Counted from the stretch's first letter, positions 26,292-36,229 are shown. The stretch: 64,000 nt of DNA from Arundinibacter roseus (GCF_004348825.1 NZ_SMJU01000005.1:283747-347746); one strand, 5' to 3'. Program-made: numbers and translations. The notes: generated by a model from the sequence alone, not told the origin.

Positions 26292-28394
26292 ATGCTCACC
26301 AAGTCTTTTACCTCTATTTTTTTGAATGCCTGGTTGTTATGCGCTACCTGCGCAATGGTTGCTCAGGCCCAAATTACGATCACCTCACCCACAGATCGTT
26401 CAGTATATCAGCGCGATATTACCGGACAAACGACTATTTCAATTTCCGGAACTTATACCCAACCCATCGATAAAGTGGAGGTTAGAGCAGTTCCGGTAAT
26501 CCCCGGCCAGGGAATTGCTACGGAATGGAGTACGTTACAGAACAACCCTACCGGAGGTATTTTTGTGGGTACGCTACGCCTTCAAGGCGGCTGGTATACG
26601 CTTGAAGTGCGGGCGCTGCTGGCAGGAAGCATCATTGGCCGGGACGTAGTTTCACGGATGGGCGTGGGAGAGGTATTCATGATTGCCGGACAGTCCAATG
26701 CTCAGGGACTTAGTAACGCGCCCGGCCCCGCCGCAACGGATGACCGCGTAAATTATATCGTTTATGACAACACAGTTAACTCGATACTTGACCCCCCGGC
26801 CCCAACATTTGCTCATCTCGAATCCAATGTAACAGTAGGCCCCCGTGGCCAAACCGCCTGGTGCTGGGGAATTTTAGGTGACTTATTAACCCGAAAGTTA
26901 AACGTACCCGTTTTGTTTATTAACACTGCCTGGGAAGGTACATCCGTACGAAACTGGGCCGAAAGCGCTGCCGGCAAAAGTACCATTAACTATTACGGTG
27001 GTTTTCCTTATCCTGCCCGAATGCCGTATGGAAACATGCTGATTTCAACGCAGCACTACGTACATCAGTTGGGTGTTCGAGCCATCCTTTGGATGCAGGG
27101 AGAAACCGATACAACTCCCATCAACATGAGCGCGCGGGAATATCAGGACAATCTTCAATTTGTCATTAATAAACTTAGCGGAGATACGGGCAAGCGTATC
27201 AACTGGGTTATTGCCCGAACTTCCCGCACAGTCTCTCTCTCTGGCGAATCGATTACAAGTCAGGCGGTAATTAATGGCCAAAATGCCGTACTTAATACGA
27301 CCTTTAACAGTACTTTTCCCGGCCCCGAAACAGATAATTTTCTTCTTCCAAGACCCGATGGCCTTCACTTTGTAGGGCAGGAAGGAAACCGTCTGTTGGC
27401 AGAGCTTTGGAATAACTCGTTAAATACTACGTTTTTTTCGACCATTACACCCGTTACCCCCTCTCCTATTCCGGCTTTGACAACCTCCTGCGGAACTGAT
27501 AATGCAACTGTAACTTTAACGCTGCCGGACGGATATTCTTCATACACCTGGTCTACCGGGCAAACCGGTAAAACAATTGCAGTATCATCGGCCGGAACCT
27601 ACCGGGCTACTTTGAAAGATGCCAGTGGGAATGCCCTTCGGAGTCCACAAATTACGATTCCGGGTACCGTGAGGCCGGTAAGGCCCGTGATTATTCCGGG
27701 AGGTCAGCAGCAGGCATGTGCCGATTCCGGGCTTCTTTTGGCTGCGTCGGGCGGCACCGACTATTTTTTATGGAGCAATGGTTCTACCACAAAATCACTG
27801 AAAGCGCTGCAAACAGGAAATTATACCGTGAAAGCCCGCAACGTGTTTGGGTGCGAATCAGAAGTCTCTGCTCCGGTAAATTTGACGGTTCGGCCTGCGC
27901 TGAGTGCGCCTGTGGTTGAACAATCCGGCCCATATAGCCTGAGTGCAGCTATTTCTGAAACCGGACTAAACGAAAAATATGAATGGAGATACAATACGGG
28001 GTTTCTTAAACCTGAAACACCAGCCGTTAAAGTAACCGAAACTGGCAGCTATTCGGCCAGAGCACGAGCCGTGTTTACCCTCGGCTCTACAAACTCCTTG
28101 ACCTGCTATTCCGCTTATTCTGCTCCTTTCCCTTATACCATATCCGAAGGAGATGGGGTTGTTATTTTTCCAAATCCCAGTCGAGGAGGCGTTATTGCCA
28201 TCGAAACCCGGGAAGACCTTACTAATGCGGAAGTGGCTTTCTACAATATTGACGGCACAATTATACGAACCCAGAAATTTCCAATTCTTAACGAAAGACG
28301 AACCATCAACGCCGGTACACTTCCAACCGGCACCTACATTGTCCGTGTAAGAGCTCCCGGCCTGGACGTGACCAAACGTATTGTTATTGATTGA
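26292..28394 (+). CDS. Exported SASA-family esterase with T9SS sorting domain (paralogue)
   Basis: 700 residues when started at the ATG at 26292, which gives a clean signal peptide (MLTKSFTSIFLNAWLLCATC to AQA); an upstream in-frame ATG at 26250 would add 14 residues ahead of it. The esterase domain repeats the upstream protein's motifs: FMIAGQSNAQG, ILWMQGETD and RPDGLHF. Only one full PTTFC/WSNG-type repeat remains, against six in the neighbour, then a T9SS domain (VIFPNPSRGGVIAIET ... TKRIVID). The pair looks like a tandem duplication with later change in repeat number. Ended by a hairpin at 28412. Confidence 0.85.
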   Translation: MLTKSFTSIFLNAWLLCATCAMVAQAQITITSPTDRSVYQRDITGQTTISISGTYTQPIDKVEVRAVPVIPGQGIATEWSTLQNNPTGGIFVGTLRLQGGWYTLEVRALLAGSIIGRDVVSRMGVGEVFMIAGQSNAQGLSNAPGPAATDDRVNYIVYDNTVNSILDPPAPTFAHLESNVTVGPRGQTAWCWGILGDLLTRKLNVPVLFINTAWEGTSVRNWAESAAGKSTINYYGGFPYPARMPYGNMLISTQHYVHQLGVRAILWMQGETDTTPINMSAREYQDNLQFVINKLSGDTGKRINWVIARTSRTVSLSGESITSQAVINGQNAVLNTTFNSTFPGPETDNFLLPRPDGLHFVGQEGNRLLAELWNNSLNTTFFSTITPVTPSPIPALTTSCGTDNATVTLTLPDGYSSYTWSTGQTGKTIAVSSAGTYRATLKDASGNALRSPQITIPGTVRPVRPVIIPGGQQQACADSGLLLAASGGTDYFLWSNGSTTKSLKALQTGNYTVKARNVFGCESEVSAPVNLTVRPALSAPVVEQSGPYSLSAAISETGLNEKYEWRYNTGFLKPETPAVKVTETGSYSARARAVFTLGSTNSLTCYSAYSAPFPYTISEGDGVVIFPNPSRGGVIAIETREDLTNAEVAFYNIDGTIIRTQKFPILNERRTINAGTLPTGTYIVRVRAPGLDVTKRIVID

Positions 28395-28411
28395 TAAAAT
28401 GTAATTTCAAC

Positions 28412-28440
28412 AAGGCTCCTGAGTTCAGGAGCCTTTCTTA
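28412..28440 (+). terminator. Terminator after the SASA pair
   Basis: Perfect 10-bp stem AAGGCTCCTG/CAGGAGCCTT (28412-28421, 28426-28435) with tetraloop AGTT and a short T-run, separating the esterases from the nuo operon. Confidence 0.85.
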
Positions 28441-28483
28441 TGAATTTTCCTGTCAAAATTCGGGAATCCAGTCATTTGGTTGG

Positions 28484-28491
28484 TAAATTTG
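28484..28491 (+). promoter_or_regulatory. Candidate -7 element of the nuo operon
   Basis: TAAATTTG matches TAnnTTTG, 92 nt before the nuoA ATG and after the upstream terminator; the -33 box is not clear. Confidence 0.5.
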
Positions 28492-28582
28492 CACCTCGTA
28501 ATTTTGAACACCGGGATTGGCAACCTGAATCCAGCAGTGCCTGAACAAATCCCATTAACAATCCGTTGAAAGCACGATTATC

Positions 28583-28957
28583 ATGAATACAAACTATCTT
28601 CCATCCGATTTTTTACCCATTATCGTACAGTTTGTACTGGCGGCAGCGTTTATTGTTGTAACAATGATCGTAACGCACCGCATTGGCCCCAGCCGCAAAA
28701 GCAAAGCCAAGGACGATCCTTTTGAGTGTGGAATTGAGGTAGTTGGAAATGCCCGTACCCCCATTTCGGTAAAGTACTTCCTGGTAGCAATCCTGTTTGT
28801 ACTTTTCGATGTCGAGGTAATTTTTATGTATCCATGGGCCGTAAATTTCAAGAAGCTGGGCATGCTCGGTTTTATCGAAATGGTTCTTTTTATGGCTCTT
28901 CTTCTCGCCGGCTTCTATTACATTCTTCGCAAAGGAGTATTGAAGTGGGAAGAATAG
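28583..28957 (+). CDS. nuoA: NADH-quinone oxidoreductase subunit A
   Basis: 124-residue membrane subunit with three helices (about 12-32, 68-90 and 95-115). The conserved loop DPFECGIEVVG precedes helix 2, and FLVAILFVLFDVEVIFMYPWA carries the acidic residues of this subunit. It is the first gene of nuoABCDEFGHIJ, and part of the membrane/Q-module junction of complex I, which couples NADH oxidation to ion translocation. Confidence 0.95.
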   Translation: MNTNYLPSDFLPIIVQFVLAAAFIVVTMIVTHRIGPSRKSKAKDDPFECGIEVVGNARTPISVKYFLVAILFVLFDVEVIFMYPWAVNFKKLGMLGFIEMVLFMALLLAGFYYILRKGVLKWEE

Positions 28958-28992
28958 TCCTTATTTATTTTTTAGACATTGATTGATCCTAT

Positions 28993-29535
28993 ATGAAATC
29001 CGTTGAGATAGTTAAAGCTCCCGAAGGGCACAGTGGATCCGGTTTCTTTGCCACTTCTTTTGATGAAGTCATTGGTATAGCCCGAAGCAACTCGCTATGG
29101 CCGTTACCTTTTGCTACGTCCTGTTGCGGTATTGAGTTTATGGCCACTATGGGCTCTCATTACGATATTGCACGCTTTGGCTCCGAACGCCCAAGCTTTT
29201 CACCTCGTCAGGCTGACATTCTGATGGTGATGGGGACAATTGCAAAAAAAATGGCCCCTATCGTAAAACAGGTGTATCTTCAAATGGCCGAACCCCGCTG
29301 GGTAATGGCCATGGGTGCCTGTGCATCAAGTGGTGGTATTTTTGATACATACAGCGTTTTACAGGGTATTGACCGAATTATACCTGTTGATGTATACGTA
29401 CCCGGCTGCCCGCCACGACCCGAGCAGGTAATTGATGGCCTGATGCAGATTCAGGAACTTGCCCGCAACGAATCGCTGCGCCGCCGCAATTCGGATGAAT
29501 ACCAACAGTTGCTTCAGTCCTATAATATTCAATAG
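28993..29535 (+). CDS. nuoB: NADH-quinone oxidoreductase subunit B
   Basis: 180-residue peripheral subunit that binds the terminal Fe-S cluster N2 next to the quinone. The ligand cysteines are seen in TSCCGIEFMA, MGACASSGG and VPGCPPRPEQ. Length and motifs are normal. It follows nuoA after 35 nt and precedes nuoC by 6 nt. Confidence 0.96.
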   Translation: MKSVEIVKAPEGHSGSGFFATSFDEVIGIARSNSLWPLPFATSCCGIEFMATMGSHYDIARFGSERPSFSPRQADILMVMGTIAKKMAPIVKQVYLQMAEPRWVMAMGACASSGGIFDTYSVLQGIDRIIPVDVYVPGCPPRPEQVIDGLMQIQELARNESLRRRNSDEYQQLLQSYNIQ

Positions 29536-29541
29536 CCCCCT

Positions 29542-30042
29542 ATGCTCAGTAATCAGAAAGTAGCCGAAACCCTCGTTAAAAAATTCGGGGATGACGTGTT
29601 TGATTTTGAAGAACCATACGGATTATTAACCCTCTCGACCACCCGCGAGCAGATTTTACCCATGCTTGAATTTTTATTCAATCATGAAAAAATCAAGGGA
29701 AATTTTTTGACTGATCTCACAGGAGTCCATTTTCCAGACTGGAAAGGACAGGAGTTTGCCGTAGTGTACCATGTGCATAGCCTGGTTCATAACTTTCGGC
29801 TGCGAATCAAAGTTTATCTGTCTGAGGCAGATCTGCATATTCCAAGTGCGACACCGGTGTATTCATCTGCCAATTGGATGGAACGCGAAACCTACGATTT
29901 CTTTGGAATTATCTTTGATGGACATCCCAACCTGATCCGGATTCTTAATATTGAAGAGATGGATTATTTCCCGATGCGGAAACAATATCCACTCGAAGAT
30001 GCGACCCGTGAAGACAAACTAGATGCGTTGTTTGGACGCTGA
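29542..30042 (+). CDS. nuoC: NADH-quinone oxidoreductase subunit C
   Basis: 166-residue 30-kDa-type subunit with the family signature region ANWMERETYDFFGIIFDGHPNLIRIL near the C-terminus. It is separate from nuoD here, not fused as in enterobacteria. It helps assemble the quinone-binding peripheral arm. The small gaps to nuoB (6 nt) and nuoD (20 nt) support one transcript. Confidence 0.95.
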   Translation: MLSNQKVAETLVKKFGDDVFDFEEPYGLLTLSTTREQILPMLEFLFNHEKIKGNFLTDLTGVHFPDWKGQEFAVVYHVHSLVHNFRLRIKVYLSEADLHIPSATPVYSSANWMERETYDFFGIIFDGHPNLIRILNIEEMDYFPMRKQYPLEDATREDKLDALFGR

Positions 30043-30062
30043 GACCCACAAAAAAGAGATTC

Positions 30063-31292
30063 ATGGCAGATATAGAACTAGTCCCTAATGCAAAATCCCC
30101 CGCGCGGATCGGCCAACCTGAACTGGTTGGTGAACTGACCACGCTGAACCTAGGCCCAACCCACCCGGCTACCCACGGCATTTTCCAGAATATCCTGCAA
30201 ATGGACGGAGAAAAAATTGTGAGCACCGAGCAGACCATCGGGTATATTCACCGGGCTTTTGAAAAAATTGCCGAACGCCGCCCCTACTACCAAATTACGA
30301 CGCTTACCGACCGCATGAATTACTGCTCGTCGCCAATTAATAACCTTGGCTGGCACATGACGATGGAGAAATTTCTGGAAGTAGACGTTCCCAAGCGGGC
30401 ACAATACATCCGGGTCATTATGATGGAGTTGGCCCGAATTGCCGATCACCTGATCTGTAATGGCATTTTGGGAGTAGATACCGGCGCATTTTCAGGCTTT
30501 TTGTACCTTTTTGAAAAACGCGAAGAGATTTACGAAATATACGAGGAAGTTTGCGGCGCACGCTTAACTACCAATATGGGCCGCCTTGGCGGTATGGAAA
30601 GAGACTTGTCCAGTGAGGCTATTCGCAAACTTCGGGCTTTTATCAAGTCGTTTCCACCCGTGATGCAGGAGTTTGAAAATCTGTTTAACCGAAACCGGAT
30701 TTTCATGGATCGCCTGATTAATGTTGGTGCGATTTCGGCAGAACGAGCTTTGAACTATGGCTTTACCGGACCCAACCTGCGCGCTGCGGGAGTTGATTAC
30801 GACGTTCGGGTAATGAATCCTTACTCTTCCTATGAAGATTTTGATTTTATAATTCCTGTTGGCCAAAGCGGCGATACCTACGATCGCTTTATGGTACGAA
30901 ATGCGGAAATCTGGGAAAGCCTCAAAATTATTGAGCAGGCTCTTGAAAACCTTCCGCAGGGTCCCTATTATGCCGATGCTCCCGAATATTACCTTCCTCC
31001 CAAAGATGAGGTATATTCCAATATGGAAGCGCTCATTTACCATTTCAAGATTGTTATGGGAGAAATTGACGCACCTGCCGGCGAGATTTATCATGCCGTA
31101 GAAGGCGGGAATGGTGAGCTTGGATTTTATATGATCAGTGATGGCGGACGAGCGCCCTACCGGCTGCATTTTCGTCGTCCTTCGTTCATTTATTACCAGG
31201 CATTCCCCGAGATGTGCATCGGAAGCACGTTGTCGGACGCAATCGTAATTATGAGTAGTTTGAACGTAATCGCAGGCGAATTAGACTCCTGA
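30063..31292 (+). CDS. nuoD: NADH-quinone oxidoreductase subunit D
   Basis: 409-residue 49-kDa-type subunit, which with NuoB forms the quinone pocket. It carries GPTHPATHGIF near residue 31 (the conserved quinone-site His), DRMNYCSSPINN, GMERDLSSEA and the usual C-terminal CIGSTLSDAIVIMSSLNVIAGELD. Full length; next gene nuoE starts 51 nt on. Confidence 0.96.
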   Translation: MADIELVPNAKSPARIGQPELVGELTTLNLGPTHPATHGIFQNILQMDGEKIVSTEQTIGYIHRAFEKIAERRPYYQITTLTDRMNYCSSPINNLGWHMTMEKFLEVDVPKRAQYIRVIMMELARIADHLICNGILGVDTGAFSGFLYLFEKREEIYEIYEEVCGARLTTNMGRLGGMERDLSSEAIRKLRAFIKSFPPVMQEFENLFNRNRIFMDRLINVGAISAERALNYGFTGPNLRAAGVDYDVRVMNPYSSYEDFDFIIPVGQSGDTYDRFMVRNAEIWESLKIIEQALENLPQGPYYADAPEYYLPPKDEVYSNMEALIYHFKIVMGEIDAPAGEIYHAVEGGNGELGFYMISDGGRAPYRLHFRRPSFIYYQAFPEMCIGSTLSDAIVIMSSLNVIAGELDS

Positions 31293-31342
31293 TCCCGACT
31301 GGAACCCTCCGACGGGAAGTTTGCCAATTTCTAGAAAATCAA

Positions 31343-31840
31343 ATGACCGAGATACCAACCACTAGTGCATTTACGCCAGAGCGACTGGCCAAAGTTAAGG
31401 AGATCATTGCCCGCTATCCCGAAGGACGGCAGAAATCCGCCCTTTTACCCGTTTTGCACCTGGCTCAGGAGCAGTGGGGATGGCTGAGCAGCGAGGTGAT
31501 GGATCAGGTGGCTGAGCTGCTCAGCATCGAACCCATTGAGGTCTACGAAGTTGCTACCTTTTATACCATGTTTCACCTGCAACCGGTAGGCAAACATGTC
31601 ATCGAATATTGCCGCACAGGGCCGTGCTGCCTGATGGGAGCCGAAGGCGTCTATGATCATTTGCAGGCACGCCTGGGAATCAAAACCGGGCAGACGACTC
31701 CGGATGGACTTTTTACCCTAAAAGAAGTTGAATGCCTCGCCGCCTGTGGCTGGGGACCGGTGTTCCAGATCAGGGAAAAATACTATATGAATCTGACCAA
31801 TGAAAAGGTAGATTCTATCCTAGATGAATTGAGTAAATAG
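31343..31840 (+). CDS. nuoE: NADH-quinone oxidoreductase subunit E
   Basis: 165-residue thioredoxin-like subunit of the NADH-dehydrogenase module, binding a [2Fe-2S] cluster through CRTGPC (C-x4-C) and CLAAC (C-x3-C). An N-terminal helical region has GRQKSALLPVLHLAQEQWGWLS. It partners NuoF. Confidence 0.95.
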   Translation: MTEIPTTSAFTPERLAKVKEIIARYPEGRQKSALLPVLHLAQEQWGWLSSEVMDQVAELLSIEPIEVYEVATFYTMFHLQPVGKHVIEYCRTGPCCLMGAEGVYDHLQARLGIKTGQTTPDGLFTLKEVECLAACGWGPVFQIREKYYMNLTNEKVDSILDELSK

Positions 31841-31864
31841 CTCTCCGCAGAAAAAAACAGACTA

Positions 31865-33205
31865 ATGGCAATAAAAATTCTGACCGAACATAGCCACATT
31901 CCCGGCATTGAGACTTTTGACGTGTATCGCAAAAACGGTGGATACACTGCGCTTGAAAAAGCGATCAAAACTATGTCTCCTGAGGAGGTTGTGGAAGAAG
32001 CCAAAAAATCGGGAGTACGAGGTCGCGGTGGTGCGGGCTTCCCGATGGGTATGAAATGGGGCTTCCTGGCAAAGCCCGAAGGCGTGCCCCGGTATCTGGT
32101 ATGCAATGCCGACGAATCGGAGCCCGGCACATTTAAAGATCATTACCTGATGAAAACCATCCCTCATTTATTAATTGAAGGGATGATTATATCGAGCTAT
32201 GCCCTGGGAGCAAACAAATCTTTTATCTACGTACGGGGCGAGCTCATGTATGTGATTCAGATTTTGGAAAAAGCAATCGCAGAGGCAACCGCCAATGGTC
32301 TCCTGGGTAATAACATTCTGGGTTCAGGCTATGACCTTGAACTCGTTGTACAGCCCGGAGGCGGTGCTTACATCTGCGGCGAAGAAACCGCCCTGCTTGA
32401 ATCACTCGAAGGGAAAAGAGGAAATCCACGGAATAAACCCCCTTTCCCGGCGGTTAAAGGGCTTTACCAAAGTCCAACAGTTGTTAATAACGTAGAGTCA
32501 ATTGCCAATATGGCCTGGATTATTAACCACGGAGGAGAAGCCTATGCTTCTGTCGGTATTGGCCGCAGCACAGGTACCAAGCTAATTTCGGCCTCGGGAC
32601 ATATTAAAAAACCGGGGGTCTACGAAATTGAACTCGGGCTTTCGGTGGAAGAATTTATGAATTCGGACGAATACTGCGGTGGCATTCGGGACGGGCATCA
32701 TCTGAAAGCCCTTGTGGCCGGAGGTTCTTCCGTACCGATTATTCCTGCACATCTTGTCTATAAAACAGCGAATGGCGAAGATCGGCTCATGAGCTACGAA
32801 TCGCTGTCGGACGGCGGCTTTGCAACGGGCACAATGCTAGGTTCGGGTGGATTTATTGTTTTTGACGAAACCGCCTGCATCGTGCGCAATACCTGGAATT
32901 TTTCACGCTTTTACCACCACGAATCCTGCGGGCAATGCAGTCCGTGCCGTGAAGGTACTGGCTGGATGGAAAAAGTATTGCATCGCCTTGAACACGGACA
33001 CGGAAGCATGCACGACATTGACCTGCTGGTAGATGTCGCTAAAAAAATAGAAGGAAATACTATTTGCCCCCTTGGCGATGCAGCCGCATGGCCCGTGGCA
33101 AGTGCAATCCGGCATTTCCGGGAAGAATTCGAGTGGCATGTTTCGCATCCCAAAGAAGCTACTCTGCCCGGAGCAGTGTACAAAGGAGCAGCCGTATTGG
33201 CCTAG
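31865..33205 (+). CDS. nuoF: NADH-quinone oxidoreductase subunit F
   Basis: 446-residue flavoprotein that takes electrons from NADH. The NADH/FMN site GRGGAGFPMGMKW is near residue 53, with CNADESEPGTFKD and GAYICGEETALLESLEG. The [4Fe-4S] cluster N3 ligands are in ESCGQCSPCREGT, plus a cysteine in NTICPLGDAA. Complete. A 94-nt gap without a recognisable promoter separates it from nuoG. Confidence 0.96.
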   Translation: MAIKILTEHSHIPGIETFDVYRKNGGYTALEKAIKTMSPEEVVEEAKKSGVRGRGGAGFPMGMKWGFLAKPEGVPRYLVCNADESEPGTFKDHYLMKTIPHLLIEGMIISSYALGANKSFIYVRGELMYVIQILEKAIAEATANGLLGNNILGSGYDLELVVQPGGGAYICGEETALLESLEGKRGNPRNKPPFPAVKGLYQSPTVVNNVESIANMAWIINHGGEAYASVGIGRSTGTKLISASGHIKKPGVYEIELGLSVEEFMNSDEYCGGIRDGHHLKALVAGGSSVPIIPAHLVYKTANGEDRLMSYESLSDGGFATGTMLGSGGFIVFDETACIVRNTWNFSRFYHHESCGQCSPCREGTGWMEKVLHRLEHGHGSMHDIDLLVDVAKKIEGNTICPLGDAAAWPVASAIRHFREEFEWHVSHPKEATLPGAVYKGAAVLA

Positions 33206-33299
33206 GTTTTAAATTTTGAATGATCTAATCCGTGATTGAGTGAATAAGAGTAGTAAAAAACATCTTTCCCTCATTCTGTCATTCTCTCATTACTGAAAC

Positions 33300-34412
33300 A
33301 TGGAAGATAACAAACCGCAAGTAATCAAAATAACCTTCGACGGAATTGAGGTCGAGGTAGAACCGGGAACGACGATCATGCAGGCCGCCCGACGGATTGC
33401 CGAAGCCGATTCCAGTCAGCATCATTTGGTACCTCCTGCCATGTGCTACTATGAGCCCCTCAAAGGCAGTGGTGGCAAATGCCGGGCCTGTCTCGTGAAG
33501 GTGGCGCAGGGCTCTGCCAAAGACACCCGCCCGATGCCTAAGCTTGTGCCTTCCTGCATTACTCAGGTACAGGACGGAATGGTGGTTGAGAATGTGACCA
33601 ACCCCGCCGTGCTTGAAGAACGCAAAGGCATCGTGGAGTTTTTGCTTCTGAACCACCCGCTCGACTGCCCCGTGTGCGATCAGGCTGGCGAATGCCATTT
33701 ACAGGATTTTGCCTTTGAACATGGCTCCGCCAAAACACGCTACGAAGAAGAACGCCGTACGTTTGAAAAACAGGACATTGGGCCGTACGTACAGCTTCAC
33801 ATGACCCGCTGTATTTTGTGCTATCGCTGTGTATATACAGCCGATCAGATTACAGACAAGCGCGTTCATGGCGTGTTGGGCCGGGGCGATGCTGCCGAAA
33901 TTGGTACGTATATCGAGAAAGCAATTGATAATGATTTCTCAGGAAATGTGATTGACGTGTGCCCCGTAGGTGCACTAACAGACAAAACGTATCGCTTCAA
34001 AAATCGCGTTTGGTTTTCCAAACCCGTAGATGCACACTGTCAATGTGATAAGTGTAGTGGTCGTGTGACGCTTTGGTACCGTGGAGAAGAAGTAATTCGG
34101 GTAACGGCACGCAAAAACGAATGGGGAGAAGTAAAAGAGTTTATTTGCAATACCTGCCGTTTTGAGAAGAAAAAAACCAGCGATTGGGTCATTGAAGGCC
34201 CAACCAAAGTACAGCGCAGCTCAGTAATTTCTGCCAACAAATACCGTGCAGACGTAATCAAAAAGCCTGATTTTGCGCTTAAACTCGCTGCTTCACAATA
34301 CAAGCCCATAGACGATTCCCGGCCTTACATAACGGATGATCAAACGATTCGTGAGCTGAGTATTGAAAATAACAACAAAGCCAATCAACGCTCACTTGCC
34401 GAAAAAAACTAG
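33300..34412 (+). CDS. nuoG: NADH-quinone oxidoreductase subunit G, short form
   Basis: 370 residues, against about 700-900 for NuoG of E. coli or Thermus. The N-terminal [2Fe-2S] ferredoxin domain (MCYYEPLKGSGGKCRACLVK), the His/Cys cluster region (HPLDCPVCDQAGECHLQDFAFEHG) and the [4Fe-4S] motif CILCYRC...CPVGAL are present. A further cysteine set follows (CQCDKC with a later CNTC), and the chain stops just where the large molybdopterin-oxidoreductase-like domain would begin. There is no frameshift or second frame holding the missing domain. It still has the clusters needed to pass electrons from NuoF to NuoI; the short form is probably a lineage trait. Confidence 0.92.
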   Translation: MEDNKPQVIKITFDGIEVEVEPGTTIMQAARRIAEADSSQHHLVPPAMCYYEPLKGSGGKCRACLVKVAQGSAKDTRPMPKLVPSCITQVQDGMVVENVTNPAVLEERKGIVEFLLLNHPLDCPVCDQAGECHLQDFAFEHGSAKTRYEEERRTFEKQDIGPYVQLHMTRCILCYRCVYTADQITDKRVHGVLGRGDAAEIGTYIEKAIDNDFSGNVIDVCPVGALTDKTYRFKNRVWFSKPVDAHCQCDKCSGRVTLWYRGEEVIRVTARKNEWGEVKEFICNTCRFEKKKTSDWVIEGPTKVQRSSVISANKYRADVIKKPDFALKLAASQYKPIDDSRPYITDDQTIRELSIENNNKANQRSLAEKN

Positions 34413-34469
34413 TAGTTCTGTTTTAGATAAATTTCTCTAACGGGTAGGCAGCTACCCTCCTATACGAAG

Positions 34470-35549
34470 ATGGAGTTAACCGCATTTATAATTAAGGCTA
34501 TCATTATTCTGGTCATTTTTGGACTTACATTGCTTATAGCCATGTATTCTACCTATGGCGAGCGCAAAGTAGCAGGCTTTATTCAGGATCGTCTGGGGCC
34601 CGACCGCGCCGGCCCCTGGGGTCTTTTGCAACCGCTGGCCGATGCCGGAAAAATGTTTTTTAAGGAAGATTTTATCCCCGCACAGGCCAACAAATGGCTG
34701 TTTATTGCTGGTCCTTGTTTAGCCATGCTTACTGCCCTAATGGCAAGTGCTGTTATTCCTTTTGGCAGCACCTTGCGCTACGACGGCATTGAAGTGGCCG
34801 TTCAGGGCGTAGAGGCTAACATCGGGATTCTCTACATTTTTGGCGTTGTTTCGCTGGGTGTCTACGGAATCATGGTTGGTGGCTGGGCTTCCAATAATAA
34901 GTTCTCACTGTTAGGTGCCATTCGTGCGGCTTCACAAAACATCAGCTACGAAGTAGCCATGGGACTTTCCATTGTGGCCATTCTGATGATGAGCGAATCG
35001 CTTTCGGTAGGTTCAATCGTAGCACAGCAGCACGGAGGCAACTGGAATATCTGGTATCAGCCACTGGGCTTTATTATTTTTCTGACCTGCGCTTTTGCCG
35101 AATGTAATCGTACGCCTTTCGATTTGCCTGAGTGCGAAACTGAGCTCGTAGGTGGTTACCACACCGAGTACAGTAGCATGAAGCTGGGCTTTTATCTATT
35201 TGCCGAATATATCAATATGTTTATTTCGTCAGCGGTTGTGTCAGCTCTTTATTTTGGTGGCTACAACTATCCCGGAATGGACTGGGTATATACGCAATTA
35301 ACGGCTGCTTTCGGAGATATAGCCGGGCACAATGTAGCTACCTTGCTGGGTACAGCGGTGTTCTTTGGTAAGGCTTTATTTGGCGTATTCTTTTTCATGT
35401 GGGTACGCTGGACGCTCCCCCGCTTCCGCTACGATCAGCTCATGAACCTTGGATGGAAAGGGTTAATTCCTCTGGCCATTCTTAATATTTTAATTACAGG
35501 CATTGGCGTGTTGTTTATTCAACCCAGCCTGACCGCCTTCCTGAAATAA
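34470..35549 (+). CDS. nuoH: NADH-quinone oxidoreductase subunit H
   Basis: 359-residue membrane subunit with about eight helices, anchoring the peripheral arm and lining the quinone channel. Family landmarks are YGERKVAGFIQDRLGPDRAGPWGLLQPLADAGKMFFKEDF near the N-terminus, SYEVAMGLS, and the loop ECNRTPFDLPECETELVGGYHTEYSSMK. Complete. nuoI starts 28 nt after its stop. Confidence 0.96.
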   Translation: MELTAFIIKAIIILVIFGLTLLIAMYSTYGERKVAGFIQDRLGPDRAGPWGLLQPLADAGKMFFKEDFIPAQANKWLFIAGPCLAMLTALMASAVIPFGSTLRYDGIEVAVQGVEANIGILYIFGVVSLGVYGIMVGGWASNNKFSLLGAIRAASQNISYEVAMGLSIVAILMMSESLSVGSIVAQQHGGNWNIWYQPLGFIIFLTCAFAECNRTPFDLPECETELVGGYHTEYSSMKLGFYLFAEYINMFISSAVVSALYFGGYNYPGMDWVYTQLTAAFGDIAGHNVATLLGTAVFFGKALFGVFFFMWVRWTLPRFRYDQLMNLGWKGLIPLAILNILITGIGVLFIQPSLTAFLK

Positions 35550-35576
35550 TCCTGACACGAAAAAACGAGTAGTGCC

Positions 35577-36173
35577 ATGCAACAACTGACCAATCGCTCC
35601 AAGCAAGTAAGTAATAAAGAAATGACGCTGGCCGAGCGGATTTATCTGCCGGCTATCGCCCACGGAATGGCCATTACGATCAAGCACTTTTTCCAAAAGA
35701 AAGTGACCATCCGGTATCCCGAAGTGAAACGATATCTGGGCCCCGTGTTCAGAGGCCGCCATGTGTTGAAACGGGACGCCGATGGCCGCGAACGCTGCAC
35801 TGCCTGTGGCTTGTGCGCCGTGGCGTGCCCCGCAGAGGCCATTTCGATGGTTGCTGAGGAACGTCAAAAAGGCGAAGAACATCTGTATCGTGAAGAAAAA
35901 TATGCGGCTGTGTACGAAGTAAATATGCTTCGCTGTATATTTTGTGGACTGTGCGAAGAAGCCTGCCCCAAGCAAGCCGTGTACCTGCGCCACGATGAAT
36001 TTGTACCAGTTTTTACCGAACGTGATCAGGTAATCTGGGGAAAAGATTTGTTGGTAGAAGATATGAACAACCGCTACCTTCGTGAAGCATGGACCAAAGA
36101 AGAGGCCCATGCGCAGGATTTGAAAAAAGCAGCCGGAGCAATCAGTCACGTAGAACCACGGGCCATTCCCTGA
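35577..36173 (+). CDS. nuoI: NADH-quinone oxidoreductase subunit I
   Basis: 198-residue ferredoxin-like subunit with two [4Fe-4S] motifs, CTACGLCAVACP and CIFCGLCEEACP, carrying electrons from NuoG to NuoB. Length is within the family range. The last 25 residues form a charged tail. Confidence 0.96.
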   Translation: MQQLTNRSKQVSNKEMTLAERIYLPAIAHGMAITIKHFFQKKVTIRYPEVKRYLGPVFRGRHVLKRDADGRERCTACGLCAVACPAEAISMVAEERQKGEEHLYREEKYAAVYEVNMLRCIFCGLCEEACPKQAVYLRHDEFVPVFTERDQVIWGKDLLVEDMNNRYLREAWTKEEAHAQDLKKAAGAISHVEPRAIP

Positions 36174-36229
36174 GTCTGCCTTTTTGTAGCAGGTATCAAC
36201 AGTTCTCGTTTTTTTTAATTGAATTTCCA

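Noticed and set aside
30564-31169. 201-codon minus-strand open frame inside nuoD
   Set aside because: Antisense shadow; nuoD is intact and highly conserved here.
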